Assembly: GCF_037176765.1 (NCBI RefSeq)
Contig: NC_090025.1
Span: 70,471,545-70,535,544 of the forward strand
Direction: 5' to 3'
DNA: 64,000 bases
Source of the DNA: Anolis sagrei
Taxonomy: Eukaryota > Chordata > Lepidosauria > Squamata > Anolidae
The position numbers and the translations under genes are program-made. Shown here piece by piece: positions 34,201 through 43,250 of this stretch. The notes beneath the pieces were generated by a model. That model was not told where the DNA came from and made no database searches. It was given only the letters and a program-made list of their open reading frames with translations. Position 1 is the first letter of the stretch. Every line of letters starts with the position of its first letter.

Positions 34201-37200
34201 CCCTGGCCTGCTGCTGCCTTTGTGGATCTGGAGGCTATGCTGGGGTCTGTGGAGGGCAGGGAGACAGGAAAGCGCCCTTGGGATGGGCCGGGATGCGGGT
34301 AAGGAAGTGCAAGAAAATAATATATAAAATAATGTATAAATATTAAAATTAATATGGTGTCCTTACTTCGCAGATTTTCACTTATTGCAGGGGGTCCAGG
34401 AATGGAACCCCCGCAATAAGTGAGGGAACACTGTAATACATTCCGAAAAACATGCTAACAATTCTACTCTTGGCCACCCCATTATTATTCTAGAAGCTTG
34501 CACAGTTATACATACACTGCTTATTAAAGGGCAGGCAACATACACTCCTTGTTTGTCCATTAAATGATGTCGTATGGGTGGGAAAACACTGATGATTGGC
34601 TTTTCCTGAGGAAACTGAGGTGGTAGCAAGCTGTAAAAACAAAAATACTCCATCATTACTAATGAATTCATGAACATAATGAAAATTAAGATATCTTTTA
34701 TTCCACAACACAATAAAATATGAGGTTTTCCTTCCTATAAATTACTGGCAACTGAGACTTTCCTCTTGAGAATTCCAACATACCCAAAGAAAAATGATTC
34801 ATCTATTCAAATTTCATTCTTTATTAATAAAACAATCCACACAGCCCATGTAAAATCAGTTAGAAAGTCAGATTAGATTTTGTCTGGTTTATATGACATC
34901 CAGAGAGCTCAAACTATCAGCTCCTTGCCTCCTCCTCTCAGGGCCCATCCACAGTTATATAACCCAGAATATCAAGGCAGAAAATTCCACAATATCCACT
35001 TTGAACTGGGTTATCTGAGTCCACATTGCTATATATTCCAGTTCAAAGCAGATTATGTGGGATTCCAGTCATGAAAGCCTTTGACAATATATCAAATTAT
35101 TGAGCTAGGATATAATTAAGATCACATGGATAATACTCACATATTAATATTAATTGTCAAGTTGTTTACAGTGAATGGTAAACGATACTCCACATCTTTT
35201 TGGATTTCAGCTATACTGTTAAAAAGAAATATACGAATTTATCAGTGGTTGTCGAATGGTGATATTCATGAATTTAAAGTATACAGTCAATTTATACACC
35301 TAACAGATTAGCAATCTCAATACACCAGTTAATCCTAAATGTCTACCACCAAAGTAATTTAATTAAAATGCTTTATGAACCATGTGCCAATATCTCCTAA
35401 CTTTGTCACACTGATTTGGAAAGCAGCGAGCCTTTGGGAAAGATTGAAAACATTCTGGAGTCTACAGATTTTGGAGTGTTAACAACGTTTTACCAAGATA
35501 AAGCTGGTAGCTAGTTTGCCACCCTATTGGTTCCTAAGCCAGTATCTCACCTTCTCCCATCTCTTGATCTGGCAGGAAATTACATTTGTTAGGTGGCACT
35601 TTTTTTGCCTTAAGATTATATATATGTAATGATTAAGCCATTTAATCTTAGTACCATGACAAACATTTTTACTACCCATGACATCAGATACATTTCAGTA
35701 TGGCCATATTCTTCCACTTTCTGTTTTGCTGGATTCCAGCGTGCCAGCTTCTGAACAAATATTGCTCCTTTACTTCATGTTAAATTAGCCTTACTGAACT
35801 CCAACTACTCCCAACATTAAAGCTGACGTTCCAAATGAATGCTGCATGCTCCAATATAGACACGGGTGCATTTGCCAAATCCAAAACCATCATACGCTGG
35901 GCCCTTGGTATCGATTGGTGTTTGGTTCCAGGACCTCCTGTGGATAGCAAAATTCCTGGATGCTCACATCTCAATATATACAATGGTGTAGTAAATGATA
36001 TCCTCATATACAATGGGAAAACAAGGCTTGCTTTTGGGTATTTGGAAGAGGAAGGACATTTTCAAGCCATGGATGGTGGAATCTGTGTATACATAATCTG
36101 TGGATATGGAAAAGTGACAGAAAAGTCACCTCTCCACATGCTTTGATTCTTGTAAACAGGAACACTTGCCAGGCTGGGACAGGTGGCAGGGGGTATTAAC
36201 ATCCCAGGCCTCTGAAGAGAAAGCTGGCAGCTAGTTTCCATCCTACAGGTTCCTGAGCCAGGATTTCATTTCGCTCTGTCCTCTAACCTAGCAGTAAATT
36301 ACATCTCTCAGATGGCACTCGTTTTGTGGCCTTGGGATTACATATCCAAGAATGACTAAGCCATTTAGCTTGAGTACCATGACCAGTGTTGTCTTCTGTG
36401 CATTTACTCCCCACCCACAGACATCTTCTTTCATTTTCAGTTCTCTTGATTTCCAAAGCGCTAGGAGGCCTAACTGAGGCTGGCTGTACTCCAGCACTCT
36501 TGGGCAGAGAAGGCTAAAGACTGTGTAAAATGATAAAAATTACCACCCCATCACATCGAGAAATTTCCCAGTTGAACGCTTCAGCCTCTTTCTAAGCATA
36601 GAGAGGCACGGAACTCATCACATGTTCCAGGGTTGAAAAGAGGCAGAAGTGTCATGAAAGGAGGGAACGCTGAACACGGACCAGCAAACGTGTTCAGAGC
36701 TCCTACCTCTTATCGCACTTTATTCCCATGTTTATAACTGCAAAACAGGTGTGATGGGAACCATCAAATGTTTCCCATTCTGTTAGAAATGTAAATTACA
36801 TGAAGGTTCATATTACCATATGTGGTGGTCCTGTGCAAAAACATTAGAGTACTGGAAAATGGTGCATAAAGGGTGTAAGAAATATTAAGAATTGATTTAC
36901 CAATGAAACCGAAATTTTACTTATTAGGAATGTTTGACTCCGAAATATTTAAGAGCTCTAACTTGGATAAACTTTCTACTTTTTTCACAGCTGTGGCTAG
37001 AATTATTTTTGCCAAATTTTGGAAACTTGAACTAATCCCTTTAAAGACACAATGGATAGATAAAATAATGGAAATAAAGGGTTTGTTATTGATTGTTATA
37101 ATGTTTTTATTTTGTTTTTAACTGTTTTTATCATGTTTATGTATTGTATTTGCTTTGTTAACCGCTCTCAGTCACCCTGAGGGCTGAGAACAGTGGTATA

Positions 37201-38729
37201 CAAATATAGTAAATAAATAAATAAATATTTGGGCCTATGGAATATTCGTGCCAAGTTTGGTCTAGATCCTTCATTGTTTGAGTCCACAGTGCTCCTTGGA
37301 TGTAGGTGAACTACAACTCTCAAACTCAAGGCCAATGCCCACCAAACCCTTCTACTGTTTTCTGTTGGTCTTGGGAGTCCTGGGTGCCACGTTTGGTTCA
37401 ATTCCATCATTGGTGGAGTTCAGAATGCTCTTTGATTGTAGGTTAACTATAAATCCCAGCAACTATAATTCCCAAATGACAAAATCATTTTTTTGAGTGA
37501 TGGTCACTCCTTGGGTTAGTAGGTGTATTGTGACCAAATTTGGTGTCAGTTTGTTCAGAGGTTTTGGAGTTATGTTAATCCCACAAACGAACATTACATT
37601 TTTATTTATATAGACTAGCTGTACTCTTTCTCCCCTTTCTTCCGTCCCTCTTTTTCTTTCCCTTCTTCTTTCTTCCTTCTCTACTTTTCTCTTTTATTCC
37701 TTTCTCGCTTCCTTTGCTCTTTGATTCCACCCTTCCGTGTCTCTTTTCTTCCTTCCCTCCCTCTTTTGTTCCTTCTCTCCTTCCTTCCTTCCTTGCTTTC
37801 CTTCCTTTCCCTGTTATGTGTATTTGTTTTGTGTGTGCATATATGTGTGTATATATTTCTACATATAATTGCGTATATGTATGTATATATGTGTGTGTAT
37901 GTGGTTTTGCATTGTAATGTATTTTTTGTTTTTTTGGCTTTCTCTCTTCTGCTGTGTTTTTTTCATGTTTTTGTGACTGATGGTCACTTATTGGCCTGAT
38001 AGGTGTATTGTGTCCAAATTTGGTGTCAATTCGCCCAGTGGTTTTTGAGCTATGTTAATTCCACAAACGAACATTACATTACATTTTTATTTGTATAAAA
38101 GATAGATTGAATGTTAGCCATTGCTATGCTGGAATCCGCCCTGAATCCTCTCGAGGAGATAGGGCGGAATACAAATAAAGTTTATTATTATTGTTGTTAT
38201 CATCATGAAGCCTTAGTGATGAACAAATGCTCTTGTCATTAAAGCCGATTTTTTTTGTCGTGTCAGGAGTGACTTGAGAAACTGCAAGTCGCTTCTGGTG
38301 TGAGAGAATTGGCCGTCTGCAAGGACGTTGCACAGGACACCCGGATGATTTTTGATGTTTTTATCATCCTTGTGGGAGGCTTCTCTCATGTCCGATGCCC
38401 CAAATGGACACAATCTCAGGCCCAGAGGTGTCTTTTTGCCAAACCCCAGAACCACAGAGTTGGGAGAGGCCGCAAGGGCCCTGTAGGCCAATCCTGTTCT
38501 GCCAAAGCAGGGACCTACACAACCCGAGCCCCCCGGACAGATGGCCCTCCGTCCTGTGCGTCACTCACGCGGCGTGGGCGCTGCGCAGGGACTCGATCTG
38601 CCGCTGCTTCTGCTGCTGGAGGCTGGTGAGGTGTGAAGGCAAGGCGGATGAGGAGGACGGCGAGGCGGAGGAGGAGGCCGCGGCCCCGCTGCCGCCTCCG
38701 CCTTTGGAGAGAGGGAAGAGCCAGTTCAT
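25191..38729 (-). CDS. VPS37A: VPS37A, ESCRT-I subunit (complete, 11 coding exons)
   Basis: VPS37A is a subunit of ESCRT-I (with TSG101, VPS28 and MVB12/UBAP1), which sorts ubiquitinated cargo at endosomes and helps close autophagosomes. Coding exons on the minus strand are 38729-38569, 35215-35141, 34630-34516, 33624-33524, 32062-31855, 30423-30353, 29210-29083, 28995-28937, 28841-28773, 27668-27525 and 25271-25191. All have AG/GT borders and phases that join without gaps to 403 codons (human, as I recall, 397). The start MNWLFPLSKGG is followed by an expanded Gly/Ala/Ser run, then SLQQQKQRQIESLRS, a UEV-like N-terminal half (YRLPFTVNNLTININI, PIRHHLMDKQGVYV), a Pro-rich linker, and the C-terminal Mod(r) domain (QLTDMNEQEDILLEQF to IAMRSQFHAPL). 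It shares a divergent promoter with CNOT7. Confidence 0.97.
25272..26178 (-). other. VPS37A intron, nothing recognised
   Basis: AT-rich unique-looking sequence in the last intron. Confidence 0.45.
26179..26425 (+). repeat. Recent 126-bp tandem duplication
   Basis: Two copies, starting at 26179 and 26305 (CAGTGCAGTGAATCTTTA), differ at only about two positions over 120 bp. In the last VPS37A intron. Confidence 0.93.
26430..27520 (-). other. VPS37A intron, nothing recognised
   Basis: Short open frames occur on both strands (for example 26524-27006) but lack any known motif or splice logic. Confidence 0.4.
27525..27668 (-). CDS. VPS37A: VPS37A coding exon 10
   Basis: Reads SCSASALQARLKVAAHEAEE to DDFLSSFMEKRT, acceptor TCGTAG, donor GTATGT. 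Confidence 0.95.
28095..28345 (-). mobile_element. L2-like tail, reversed
   Basis: Begins with AAT/AAC repeats then TTTATTTCTAACTCGCCCTC and AAAGAGACTCAGGACAG, the reversed L2-type 3' end. Confidence 0.65.
28360..28445. mobile_element. hAT MITE fragment
   Basis: GGAATTCTGGGAGTTGAAGT and AAAAGTTGGGAAGCACTG are the half-palindrome and end of the CAGTGGTTC-type MITE. Confidence 0.55.
28560..28772 (+). mobile_element. L2-like 3' tail touching a VPS37A splice donor
   Basis: Ends AAGCCGCCTTGAGTCCCATC, GGCAGGGTAAATACA then (AATA)n to 28770. The next two bases are the GT donor of VPS37A exon 9 on the minus strand. Confidence 0.8.
28773..28841 (-). CDS. VPS37A: VPS37A coding exon 9
   Basis: Reads YEQLTQLKATFEKKMQRQHE then LSE. 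The donor is GTATTT, a poor match to consensus, and the intron bases after GT come from the AAAT-repeat tail of an L2-like insertion. Confidence 0.94.
28937..28995 (-). CDS. VPS37A: VPS37A coding exon 8
   Basis: Reads KNLLLEPSLEAKRQAVLDK with donor GTAAGC. A split Lys codon joins it to exon 7. Confidence 0.94.
29083..29210 (-). CDS. VPS37A: VPS37A coding exon 7 (Mod(r) domain start)
   Basis: Reads ISQLTDMNEQEDILLEQF to LVKSIEELA, donor GTAAGT; helical, charged, coiled-coil-like. Confidence 0.95.
30353..30423 (-). CDS. VPS37A: VPS37A coding exon 6
   Basis: Reads GNQNGFSYKMPDVPDAFPEL, acceptor TTTCAG, donor GTAAAA (a weaker donor). Confidence 0.94.
30759..31498. mobile_element. hAT-type element with internal modules
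   Basis: Starts CAGTGTTTCTCAACC, ends GATTGAGAACCACTG. Flanks GTCTAAAC and GTCTTAAC match at 7 of 8. The interior repeats the 120-bp module found in the big hAT element two to three times. In a VPS37A intron. Confidence 0.87.
31855..32062 (-). CDS. VPS37A: VPS37A coding exon 5 (Pro-rich linker)
   Basis: Reads LYNKPAGIPSYSQNFPFL to PLPVPTTETFSQ. It is Pro/Ser/Thr-rich and diverged from human, as expected of a linker. Confidence 0.93.
32750..32890 (+). mobile_element. tRNA-SINE fragment
   Basis: ACCAGGGTTCAAATCCCTGC (B-box-like) followed by GGATGATCTTGGGCAAG; the tail is decayed. Confidence 0.55.
33524..33624 (-). CDS. VPS37A: VPS37A coding exon 4
   Basis: Reads FTMHSDLGKIVQSILDEFW to APNSTSFP, acceptor AACAG, donor GTAAGT. 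Confidence 0.96.
34039..34433. mobile_element. Tc1/mariner (Tigger/pogo-like) MITE
   Basis: CAGTGTTACCTCGCTACTTC at the left and GTGAGGGAACACTG at the right form inverted ends with TA on both sides (34037-34038, 34434-34435). GC-rich centre. Confidence 0.8.
34516..34630 (-). CDS. VPS37A: VPS37A coding exon 3
   Basis: Reads LLPPQFPQEKPIISVFPPIR and on to VYVACPLISS, donor GTATGT. It is the most conserved part of the UEV-like domain. A mariner-like MITE ends 82 bp away in the next intron. Confidence 0.96.
34939..35068. mobile_element. Palindromic MITE, right end missing
   Basis: GGGCCCATCCACAG, ATATCAAGGCAGAAAATTCC and TTTGAACTGGGTTATCTGAG show the family; it stops after the second half begins. 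73 bp from VPS37A exon 2. Confidence 0.75.
35141..35215 (-). CDS. VPS37A: VPS37A coding exon 2
   Basis: Reads IAEIQKDVEYRLPFTVNNLT with acceptor AACAG and donor GTGAGT. Confidence 0.96.
35900..36115. mobile_element. Old mariner/Tigger-like fragment
   Basis: GGGCCCTTGGTATCGATTGG, GATGCTCACATCTCAATATA and CCATGGATGGTGGAATCTGT match a widespread mariner-like MITE from memory; ends are not defined. Confidence 0.45.
36740..37080 (+). mobile_element. L1 ORF2 C-terminal fragment
   Basis: Frame-broken reading gives CKLHEGSYYHMWWSCAKTLE, YWKMVHK, then LPMKPKFYLLGMFDSEIF and AVARIIFAKFWK, the end of L1 ORF2 with its Cys/His motif. Confidence 0.82.
37081..37225 (+). mobile_element. L2-like 3' tail
   Basis: TTAACCGCTCTCAGTCACCC, GTGGTATACAAATATAG then (AAAT)n. 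Confidence 0.65.
37226..38110 (+). repeat. Composite repeat with 120-bp modules and a polypyrimidine core
   Basis: 37250-37480 repeats the module of 5880 and 30860. The phrase GTTAATCCCACAAACGAACA with TTACATTTTTATTTATATA occurs at 37575 and, slightly changed, at 38055. Between them, 37625-37815 is CTTCC/TTTCT-rich and 37820-37910 TATGTG-rich. Family unknown. Confidence 0.6.
38130..38205 (+). mobile_element. L2-like 3' tail
   Basis: TCCGCCCTGAATCCTCTCGA, GGGCGGAATACAAATAAAG then ATT repeats. Confidence 0.65.
38245..38455 (-). mobile_element. tRNA-SINE 3' part, reversed
   Basis: Shares its tail with the SINE at 47948 (CACACCAGAAGCGACTTGCA on the minus strand; GGCCAATTCTCTCACACC). Confidence 0.7.
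38450..38560 (-). mobile_element. CR1 3'-end fragment beside VPS37A exon 1
   Basis: Plus-strand text ACAGAGTTGGGAGAGGCCGC and GACAGATGGCCCTCCGTCC is the reversed CR1 3' end. It lies within 10 bp of the exon 1 donor (38568). Confidence 0.65.
38569..38729 (-). CDS. VPS37A: VPS37A coding exon 1 with start codon
   Basis: ATG at 38729-38727. Residues about 10-31 are Gly, Ala, Ser and Pro in a GC-rich run, longer than in human as recalled. Donor GTGAGT. The ORF could be entered only at this Met within the CpG-rich exon. Confidence 0.95.
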
Positions 38730-38885
38730 CCCCGCCGCCTTCCTTCGGCCTCTCTCTCTGTGTGTTTCCCTCTTTGCTTGCCTTCGCCTCACTTCTCCAA
38801 CCGCTCACATTCGCTCCCTTCAAGTCAGTCAGTCAGACAGGAAGTGCAGGGCGAAAACAAAACGCTCCTCAGACGTCACGACAAC

Positions 38886-38895
38886 GCGCATGCGC
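38886..38895. promoter_or_regulatory. NRF1-type site
   Basis: Perfect palindrome GCGCATGCGC in the divergent promoter. Confidence 0.65.
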
Positions 38896-38970
38896 TAAAG
38901 AAAGCGGGGCAAAAAGTGTCCCCGTTTTTGCTTCAGCGACGTCATGACGCCAGCTTGGCTCTCTCTCTCT

Positions 38971-39006
38971 ATTGGTGGAAAGAGCAGGCAAGAAGGCACC
39001 GATTGG
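38971..39006. promoter_or_regulatory. Pair of inverted CCAAT boxes (NF-Y type)
   Basis: ATTGG at 38971-38975 and 39002-39006, 31 bp apart, both reading CCAAT on the minus strand. Spacing of about three helical turns is common for NF-Y pairs. Confidence 0.55.
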
Positions 39007-39039
39007 TTGAGGCGGGAGAAAAGGGGAAAGGAATCGAAA

Positions 39040-39370
39040 GGTGATTAGAGTCGCTTTCTCTCTCTCTTTCTATCGCGCGCAGGGTGATGACGGCACGGCT
39101 TTGTGCGCTGGGTGGCAAGAAGAGGAGGAGGAGCAGCCGGCGCTGCTTGCCGACCGCTGTCCCCAGCCAGGCCCGCGTGAGGGACAACCCCCACTTCCGG
39201 TAAAGGGAGGGCACTTCCGGGCCGTGCGTGCGTGTGTATGTGTGTGTGGTTGCGCGCGCGCCAGACAGAGAGAGAGAGCGAGAGGAAGGAAGGAGCGGAG
39301 GGGGCGTTTTGAGAGAGAGGGAGGCTCGGCGGCTCCTGATGCGAAGGCTTCGCGCGCCAGAGCGGGAGAG
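39040..39370 (+). other. CNOT7: Likely CNOT7 non-coding exon 1
   Basis: The 5' UTR exon at 46819 needs an upstream exon, since it opens with an acceptor and a short leader. The best donor in the CpG island is GAG|GTAGTA at 39370/39371. A second GT (GAAG|GTACAT near 39552) is also possible. The left border is a guess. Confidence 0.4.
39193..39220 (-). promoter_or_regulatory. Two ETS/GABP-type sites
   Basis: ACTTCCGG at 39193-39200 and again at 39213-39220, 20 bp apart, close to the likely CNOT7 start. Confidence 0.5.
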
Positions 39371-39587
39371 GTAGTATCAAGGCGGGAGCGGGAGGGGTGC
39401 GTTCCTGAGGGCCCACCTGTTGCTTCATTCACCCGCTTTAACATGCCACACATGGACTCAGTCCGTTCTGGGAAGCTGGCTCTTGCAGGGGAGTAACTTC
39501 TTCTCCCCTCACTCCCTTCAGATCCATCTCTTCTGGGCTCTCTCTCAGGAGAAGGTACATCTACACTGTAGAATCAAGGCACTTGGA

Positions 39588-39725
39588 CACATAGAACCAT
39601 ACAATCCTAGAGTTGGAAGAGACCTCATGGGCCAGCCAGTCCAACCCCCTGCCAAGAAGCAGGAAAATCACATTCGAAGCACCCCCGACAGATGGCCATT
39701 CAGCCTCTGTTTGAAACACCACATT
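39588..39725 (-). mobile_element. CR1 3'-end fragment
   Basis: ATAGAACCATACAATCCTAG, AGAGTTGGAAGAGACCTCAT and GACAGATGGCCATTCAGCCT on the plus strand. Confidence 0.85.
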
Positions 39726-39913
39726 GAACTGGAGGCTGTTGGCTGTTGATTGTAATCATGCCTTGCCCTTTGCAGCATAGATGAAGTAGGTTCCAAGAGA
39801 GAAGGAAAAGAGCAGGAAGATAGCAAAAGGAGAAGCTAGGAATAAGTATTATAATCATCTGTCAAGCAGAGCTCCTTGAATTTTGTGAGCCCAGGGCTGG
39901 TTCATGGTCATTC

Positions 39914-40620
39914 AGGGCCCTTCCACACAGCCCTCTATCCCAGGATATCAAGGCAGGAAATCCCACATTATCTGAATTGGACTCAGGGCCCCTCCACACA
40001 GCCCTTTATCCCAGAATATCAAGGCAGGAAATCCCACACTATCTGAGTGTGGACTCAGGGCCCTTCCACACAGCCCTATATCCTATAATATCAAGGCAGG
40101 AAAGCCCACATTATTTGAGTATGGACTCAGGGCCCCTCAACACAGTCCTATATCCCAGAATATCTGAATGTAGACTCAGGGCCCCTCCACACAGCCCTAT
40201 ATCCCAGAATATCAAGGCAGGAAATACCACATTATCAGAGTGGACTCAAGACCCCTCCACACAGCCCTATATTCCAGAATATCTGATGGTGGACTCAGGG
40301 CCCTTCCACACAGCCCTATATCCCAGAATATCAAGGCAGGAATCCCACATTATTTGTGTGTGGACTCAGGCCCCTCCACACAGTCCTATATCCCAAAATA
40401 TCAAGGCAGAAAATCCCACATTATTTGAGTGTGGACACCAGGCCCCTCCACACAGCCCTATATTCCAGAATATCAAGGCAGGAAATCCCACATTATCTGA
40501 GTGTGGACTCAGTGCCCTTCTACACAGCCCTATTTCCCAGAATATCAAGGCAGGAAATCCTACATTATTTGAGTATGCACTAAGGGCAGAAAATCCCACA
40601 ATATCTGCTATGAATTGGGA
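39914..40620 (+). repeat. MITE-derived tandem array, unit about 70 bp, about 10 copies
   Basis: The half-unit GGGCCCCTCCACACAGCCCT ... ATATCAAGGCAGGAAATCCC ... GTGGACTCA is repeated head to tail about ten times with 5-15% divergence. It comes from one arm of the palindromic MITE. It keeps a 232-codon frame open (39977-40675) because stops are absent from the unit, not because it codes. Confidence 0.9.
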
Positions 40621-40639
40621 TATACTTGGTTGGGCTATC

Positions 40640-41290
40640 CCTTGTAGCTTGAGGATGATGGTATTCCAGATGTAGTGTCTTGGCGGTGGGTCCATAGGTA
40701 GCTGTGGTGCCCTATTCTTGACCCGCATGTTCTCCCGCAGTGAGAACATCGGTTTCCAGGTAGAAGGCAGTCCCGGTCAGGCATGGCTTGACGTGCCTTC
40801 CTCTTGGCATGTTTCTCCCTCCGTTTGTGTCTCTTCAAATCTTGCAGCACTGCTGGTCACATCTGACCTCCAGTTAGAGTGTTCAAGGGCCAGGGCTTCC
40901 CAGTTCTCTGTGTCTATGGCACAGTTTTTAAGGTTGACTTTAAGCTCATCTTTAAATCTCTTTTCCTGTCCACCAACATTACATTTCCTGTGCTTGAGTT
41001 GGGAATAGAGTAACTGCTTTGAGAGATGGTGATTGGGCATTTAGACGATGGCCAGTCCAGCGGAGTTGATGGTGGAAGAGCATAGCTTCATTGCTGGTGG
41101 TCTTTGCTGCCTCCAGCACGCTGACATTTGTCTGCCTGTTTTCCCAAGAGATTTGAAGGTTTTTTAGAGGCAAGGCTGATGGAATTGTTCCAGGAGTTGT
41201 ATGTGATGTCTGTAGACAGTCCACGTTTTGCAGGCATATAGCAAGGTTGGGAGGACAATGGCTTTATAAACAAGGACCTTGGATATATGG
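40640..41290 (-). mobile_element. LINE C-terminal fragment (clade unsure)
   Basis: Minus strand, broken frames: LYACKTWTVYRHHIQLLEQF, LRWTGHRL, QEKRFKDELKVNLKNCAIDT, NWEALALEHSNWRSDV, RREKHAKRKARQAMP, with a Cys/His cluster at the end. This is the C terminus of a non-LTR element of RTE/L2-like habit. Confidence 0.75.
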
Positions 41291-41302
41291 CAGTATGGAC
41301 TA

Positions 41303-41626
41303 AGGGCCCTTCCACACAGCCCTATATCAAGCCAGAAAATCCCACAATATCTGCTTTGAACTCCTAAATCTGCAATATCTGCCCTTCCACACAGCCATAT
41401 AACCCAGAATATCAAGGCAGAAAATCCAACAATATCTGCTTTGAACTGGGTTATCTCAGCCCACACTGTCATATATTCCAGTTCAAAGCACATAATGTGG
41501 GATTTTATTCCGCTGCCTTGATATTCTAGGTTATATAGCTGTGTAGAAGGGCCCTGAGTCCACACTACCATATAATCAAGTTCAATGTGGGTTTTGTATA
41601 GCCGTGTGGACGGGGCCTCAGACTGT
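41303..41626. mobile_element. Palindromic MITE with extra half-copy
   Basis: A short arm (41303-41370) is followed by a complete palindrome from CCCTTCCACACAGCC (about 41383) to GTGTGGACGGGGCC. Confidence 0.75.
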
Positions 41627-42235
41627 TGAGGAGACGGGCTATAGTTTGAAACAAACACAAACTGTGCATATCTTATTTGTAGTGCAGGAAAAAAACCCAT
41701 GGACGAACAATGCACTATTGAAAAGAAGAACAATTTAACCAAAATAAACTTCCCATTATTTCAATGGGAAGGATGGGCCTAGTTTTGGTTGATGAAACCG
41801 TCACACTAATTAGGATTGTTTTTTATTGTGTGCCTTTAAGTTCTTCCGGAGTTAGGCCCCTTCTACACGTTGTTACATCCCAGGATCTTATCCCAGGTTA
41901 TCTGTTTTGAACTGGATTATGTGATGGCCCTTCCAGACAAGCCCTATATTCCAGGTTCTGATCCCAGGTTTTCTGTTTATCCCAGATTATATGGCAGTGT
42001 GGACTCATATAATGCAGTTTAAAACAGAAAACCTGGAACTAGATCTTAGGATATAGGGCCTGTCTGGAAGGACCCTGAGTCTCCACTGCCATATAATCTG
42101 GGATAAGCAGATATCCTGGAATCTGATCCTGCAATATAAGAACAGTGCAGAAAAGGCCATAGAGTGACCCTAGGAACTGGGTAAATGATCTTGGAGGGCT
42201 GCATCTGGCTCGCGGGCTTCAGTTTGGGGACCTAT
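41627..42235 (+). mobile_element. hAT-type MITE split by a palindromic MITE
   Basis: The left part (41627-41854) and right part (42166-42235, CTTGGAGGGCTGCATCTGGC, TTTGGGGACC) are one member of the 17897 family. 41855-42165 is an inserted palindromic MITE (GGCCCCTTCTACACG). Confidence 0.75.
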
Positions 42236-42241
42236 GGTTCA

Positions 42242-42470
42242 AGGGGTGCATCTACACTGTGGAGTTAATTCACTTTGATGCCACTTTAACTGCCATGGCT
42301 CAGTGCTATGGGATCCTGGGAGTTGCAGTTTTAACAAGGGTTTTCACCTTCTCTACCAATAGTGTTGGCACCTCATCAAAGGACAACTCTTTCACTATTC
42401 TATAGCATCGAGTCACGGCAGTTAAAGTGGCGTTAGAATGCACTGATCCTTCAGCATAGAAGCAGCCAGA
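42242..42470. mobile_element. Second palindromic MITE family, full copy
   Basis: GTGCATCTACACTGTGGAGT, TTAACTGCCATGGCTCAGTG and, inverted, CACGGCAGTTAAAGTGGC. Half-copies are at 42758-42880 and 44182-44310. Confidence 0.75.
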
Positions 42471-42471
42471 G

Positions 42472-42615
42472 GCCCCTTCTACACTATCCTTATATCCCAA
42501 GATCTGATCCAAGATTGAACTGGATTATATGAGTCTGCACTGCCATATAATCTGGGATAAGCAAATAATATGGGATCAGATACTGAGCTATAAGGACAAT
42601 GTAAAAGGGACCAGA
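42472..42615. mobile_element. Palindromic MITE, diverged
   Basis: GGCCCCTTCTACACTATCCT at the left and CAATGTAAAAGGGACC at the right, with internal ATTATATGAGTCTGCACTGC. Confidence 0.6.
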
Positions 42616-42757
42616 GGCTCCCTTCTCTGAAGTGCTTGGGACTGGAAGTGTTTTGGGTTTTGGTTTTTTGGGGTGGTTTTAGAATACTTTCATTTGCATC
42701 TAAGTACATAATAAGGTGTTTTCAAAGTATGTCCATAATGGAGATGCAATCTATGAG

Positions 42758-42880
42758 TACATCTGCAGTGTAGCATTAATCCAGTTTGAGAGTATTTTAA
42801 CTTCCATGGCTCCGTGCTATGAAATCGTGGATTTGTAGTTTGGTGAGCCGACAGCATTCTTTGGCCAAGACTTTCTTAAA
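42758..42880 (+). mobile_element. Half-copy of the second palindromic MITE
   Basis: TACATCTGCAGTGTAGCATT, CTTCCATGGCTCCGTGCTAT. Confidence 0.65.
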
Positions 42881-42969
42881 TGTGAACTCCCATTTGCTAT
42901 CTTACATTATAACCAATTTGTTAGGTTCCTGTAGAACTCCTTATTGCTGTTTTAGATTGACAAATTGTC

Positions 42970-43198
42970 CCTCTGACAGTGGTTCCCAAGCTTTTGGTCC
43001 ACCAAATGTTTTGGAGTTCAGCTCCCAGAATTCTTGATTGTTGGTCAAGGTGGCTGGGACATCTTGGATTTGAAGTTCAACACTAAGAGTGTTTTGCGCT
43101 TTTTAAACTTGATTAAAGTGTGGGATTTTTAGCCACCTTGAGTCCACACAGGGAAAAAGGCAGGATATAAATAAAGGACGACGATGATGATGATAATG

Positions 43199-43231
<33 letters not shown>

Positions 43232-43250
43232 TGAAAGTCTGGGAACCACT
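42970..43250. mobile_element. hAT MITE split by an L2-like tail
   Basis: Left CAGTGGTTCCCAAGCTTTTG, right GTCTGGGAACCACTAC. Between about 43085 and 43230 sits an L2-like tail with GAT/AAT repeats. Confidence 0.7.

Larger units (their letters stand above)
38730..39370. promoter_or_regulatory. Divergent CpG-rich promoter between VPS37A and CNOT7
   Basis: The ATG of VPS37A faces left at 38729 and CNOT7 is transcribed to the right. The interval is GC-rich with many CpGs and lacks an evident TATA box. It holds an NRF1-type palindrome (38886-38895), CRE-like GACGTCA motifs near 38873 and 38938, two inverted CCAAT boxes (38971, 39002) and two ETS motifs (39193, 39213). Such arrays are typical of housekeeping divergent promoters; transcription starts are inferred. 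Confidence 0.8.

Noticed and set aside
38395-39496. Several 90-167-codon frames around the VPS37A start
   Set aside because: They are shadows of a GC-rich CpG island where stops are rare, overlapping the true exon 1 and promoter.
39977-40675. 232-codon plus-strand frame (repeats of GPLHTALYPRISRQE)
   Set aside because: It is the translation of a 70-bp MITE-derived tandem repeat that lacks stops; the minus strand is open as well.
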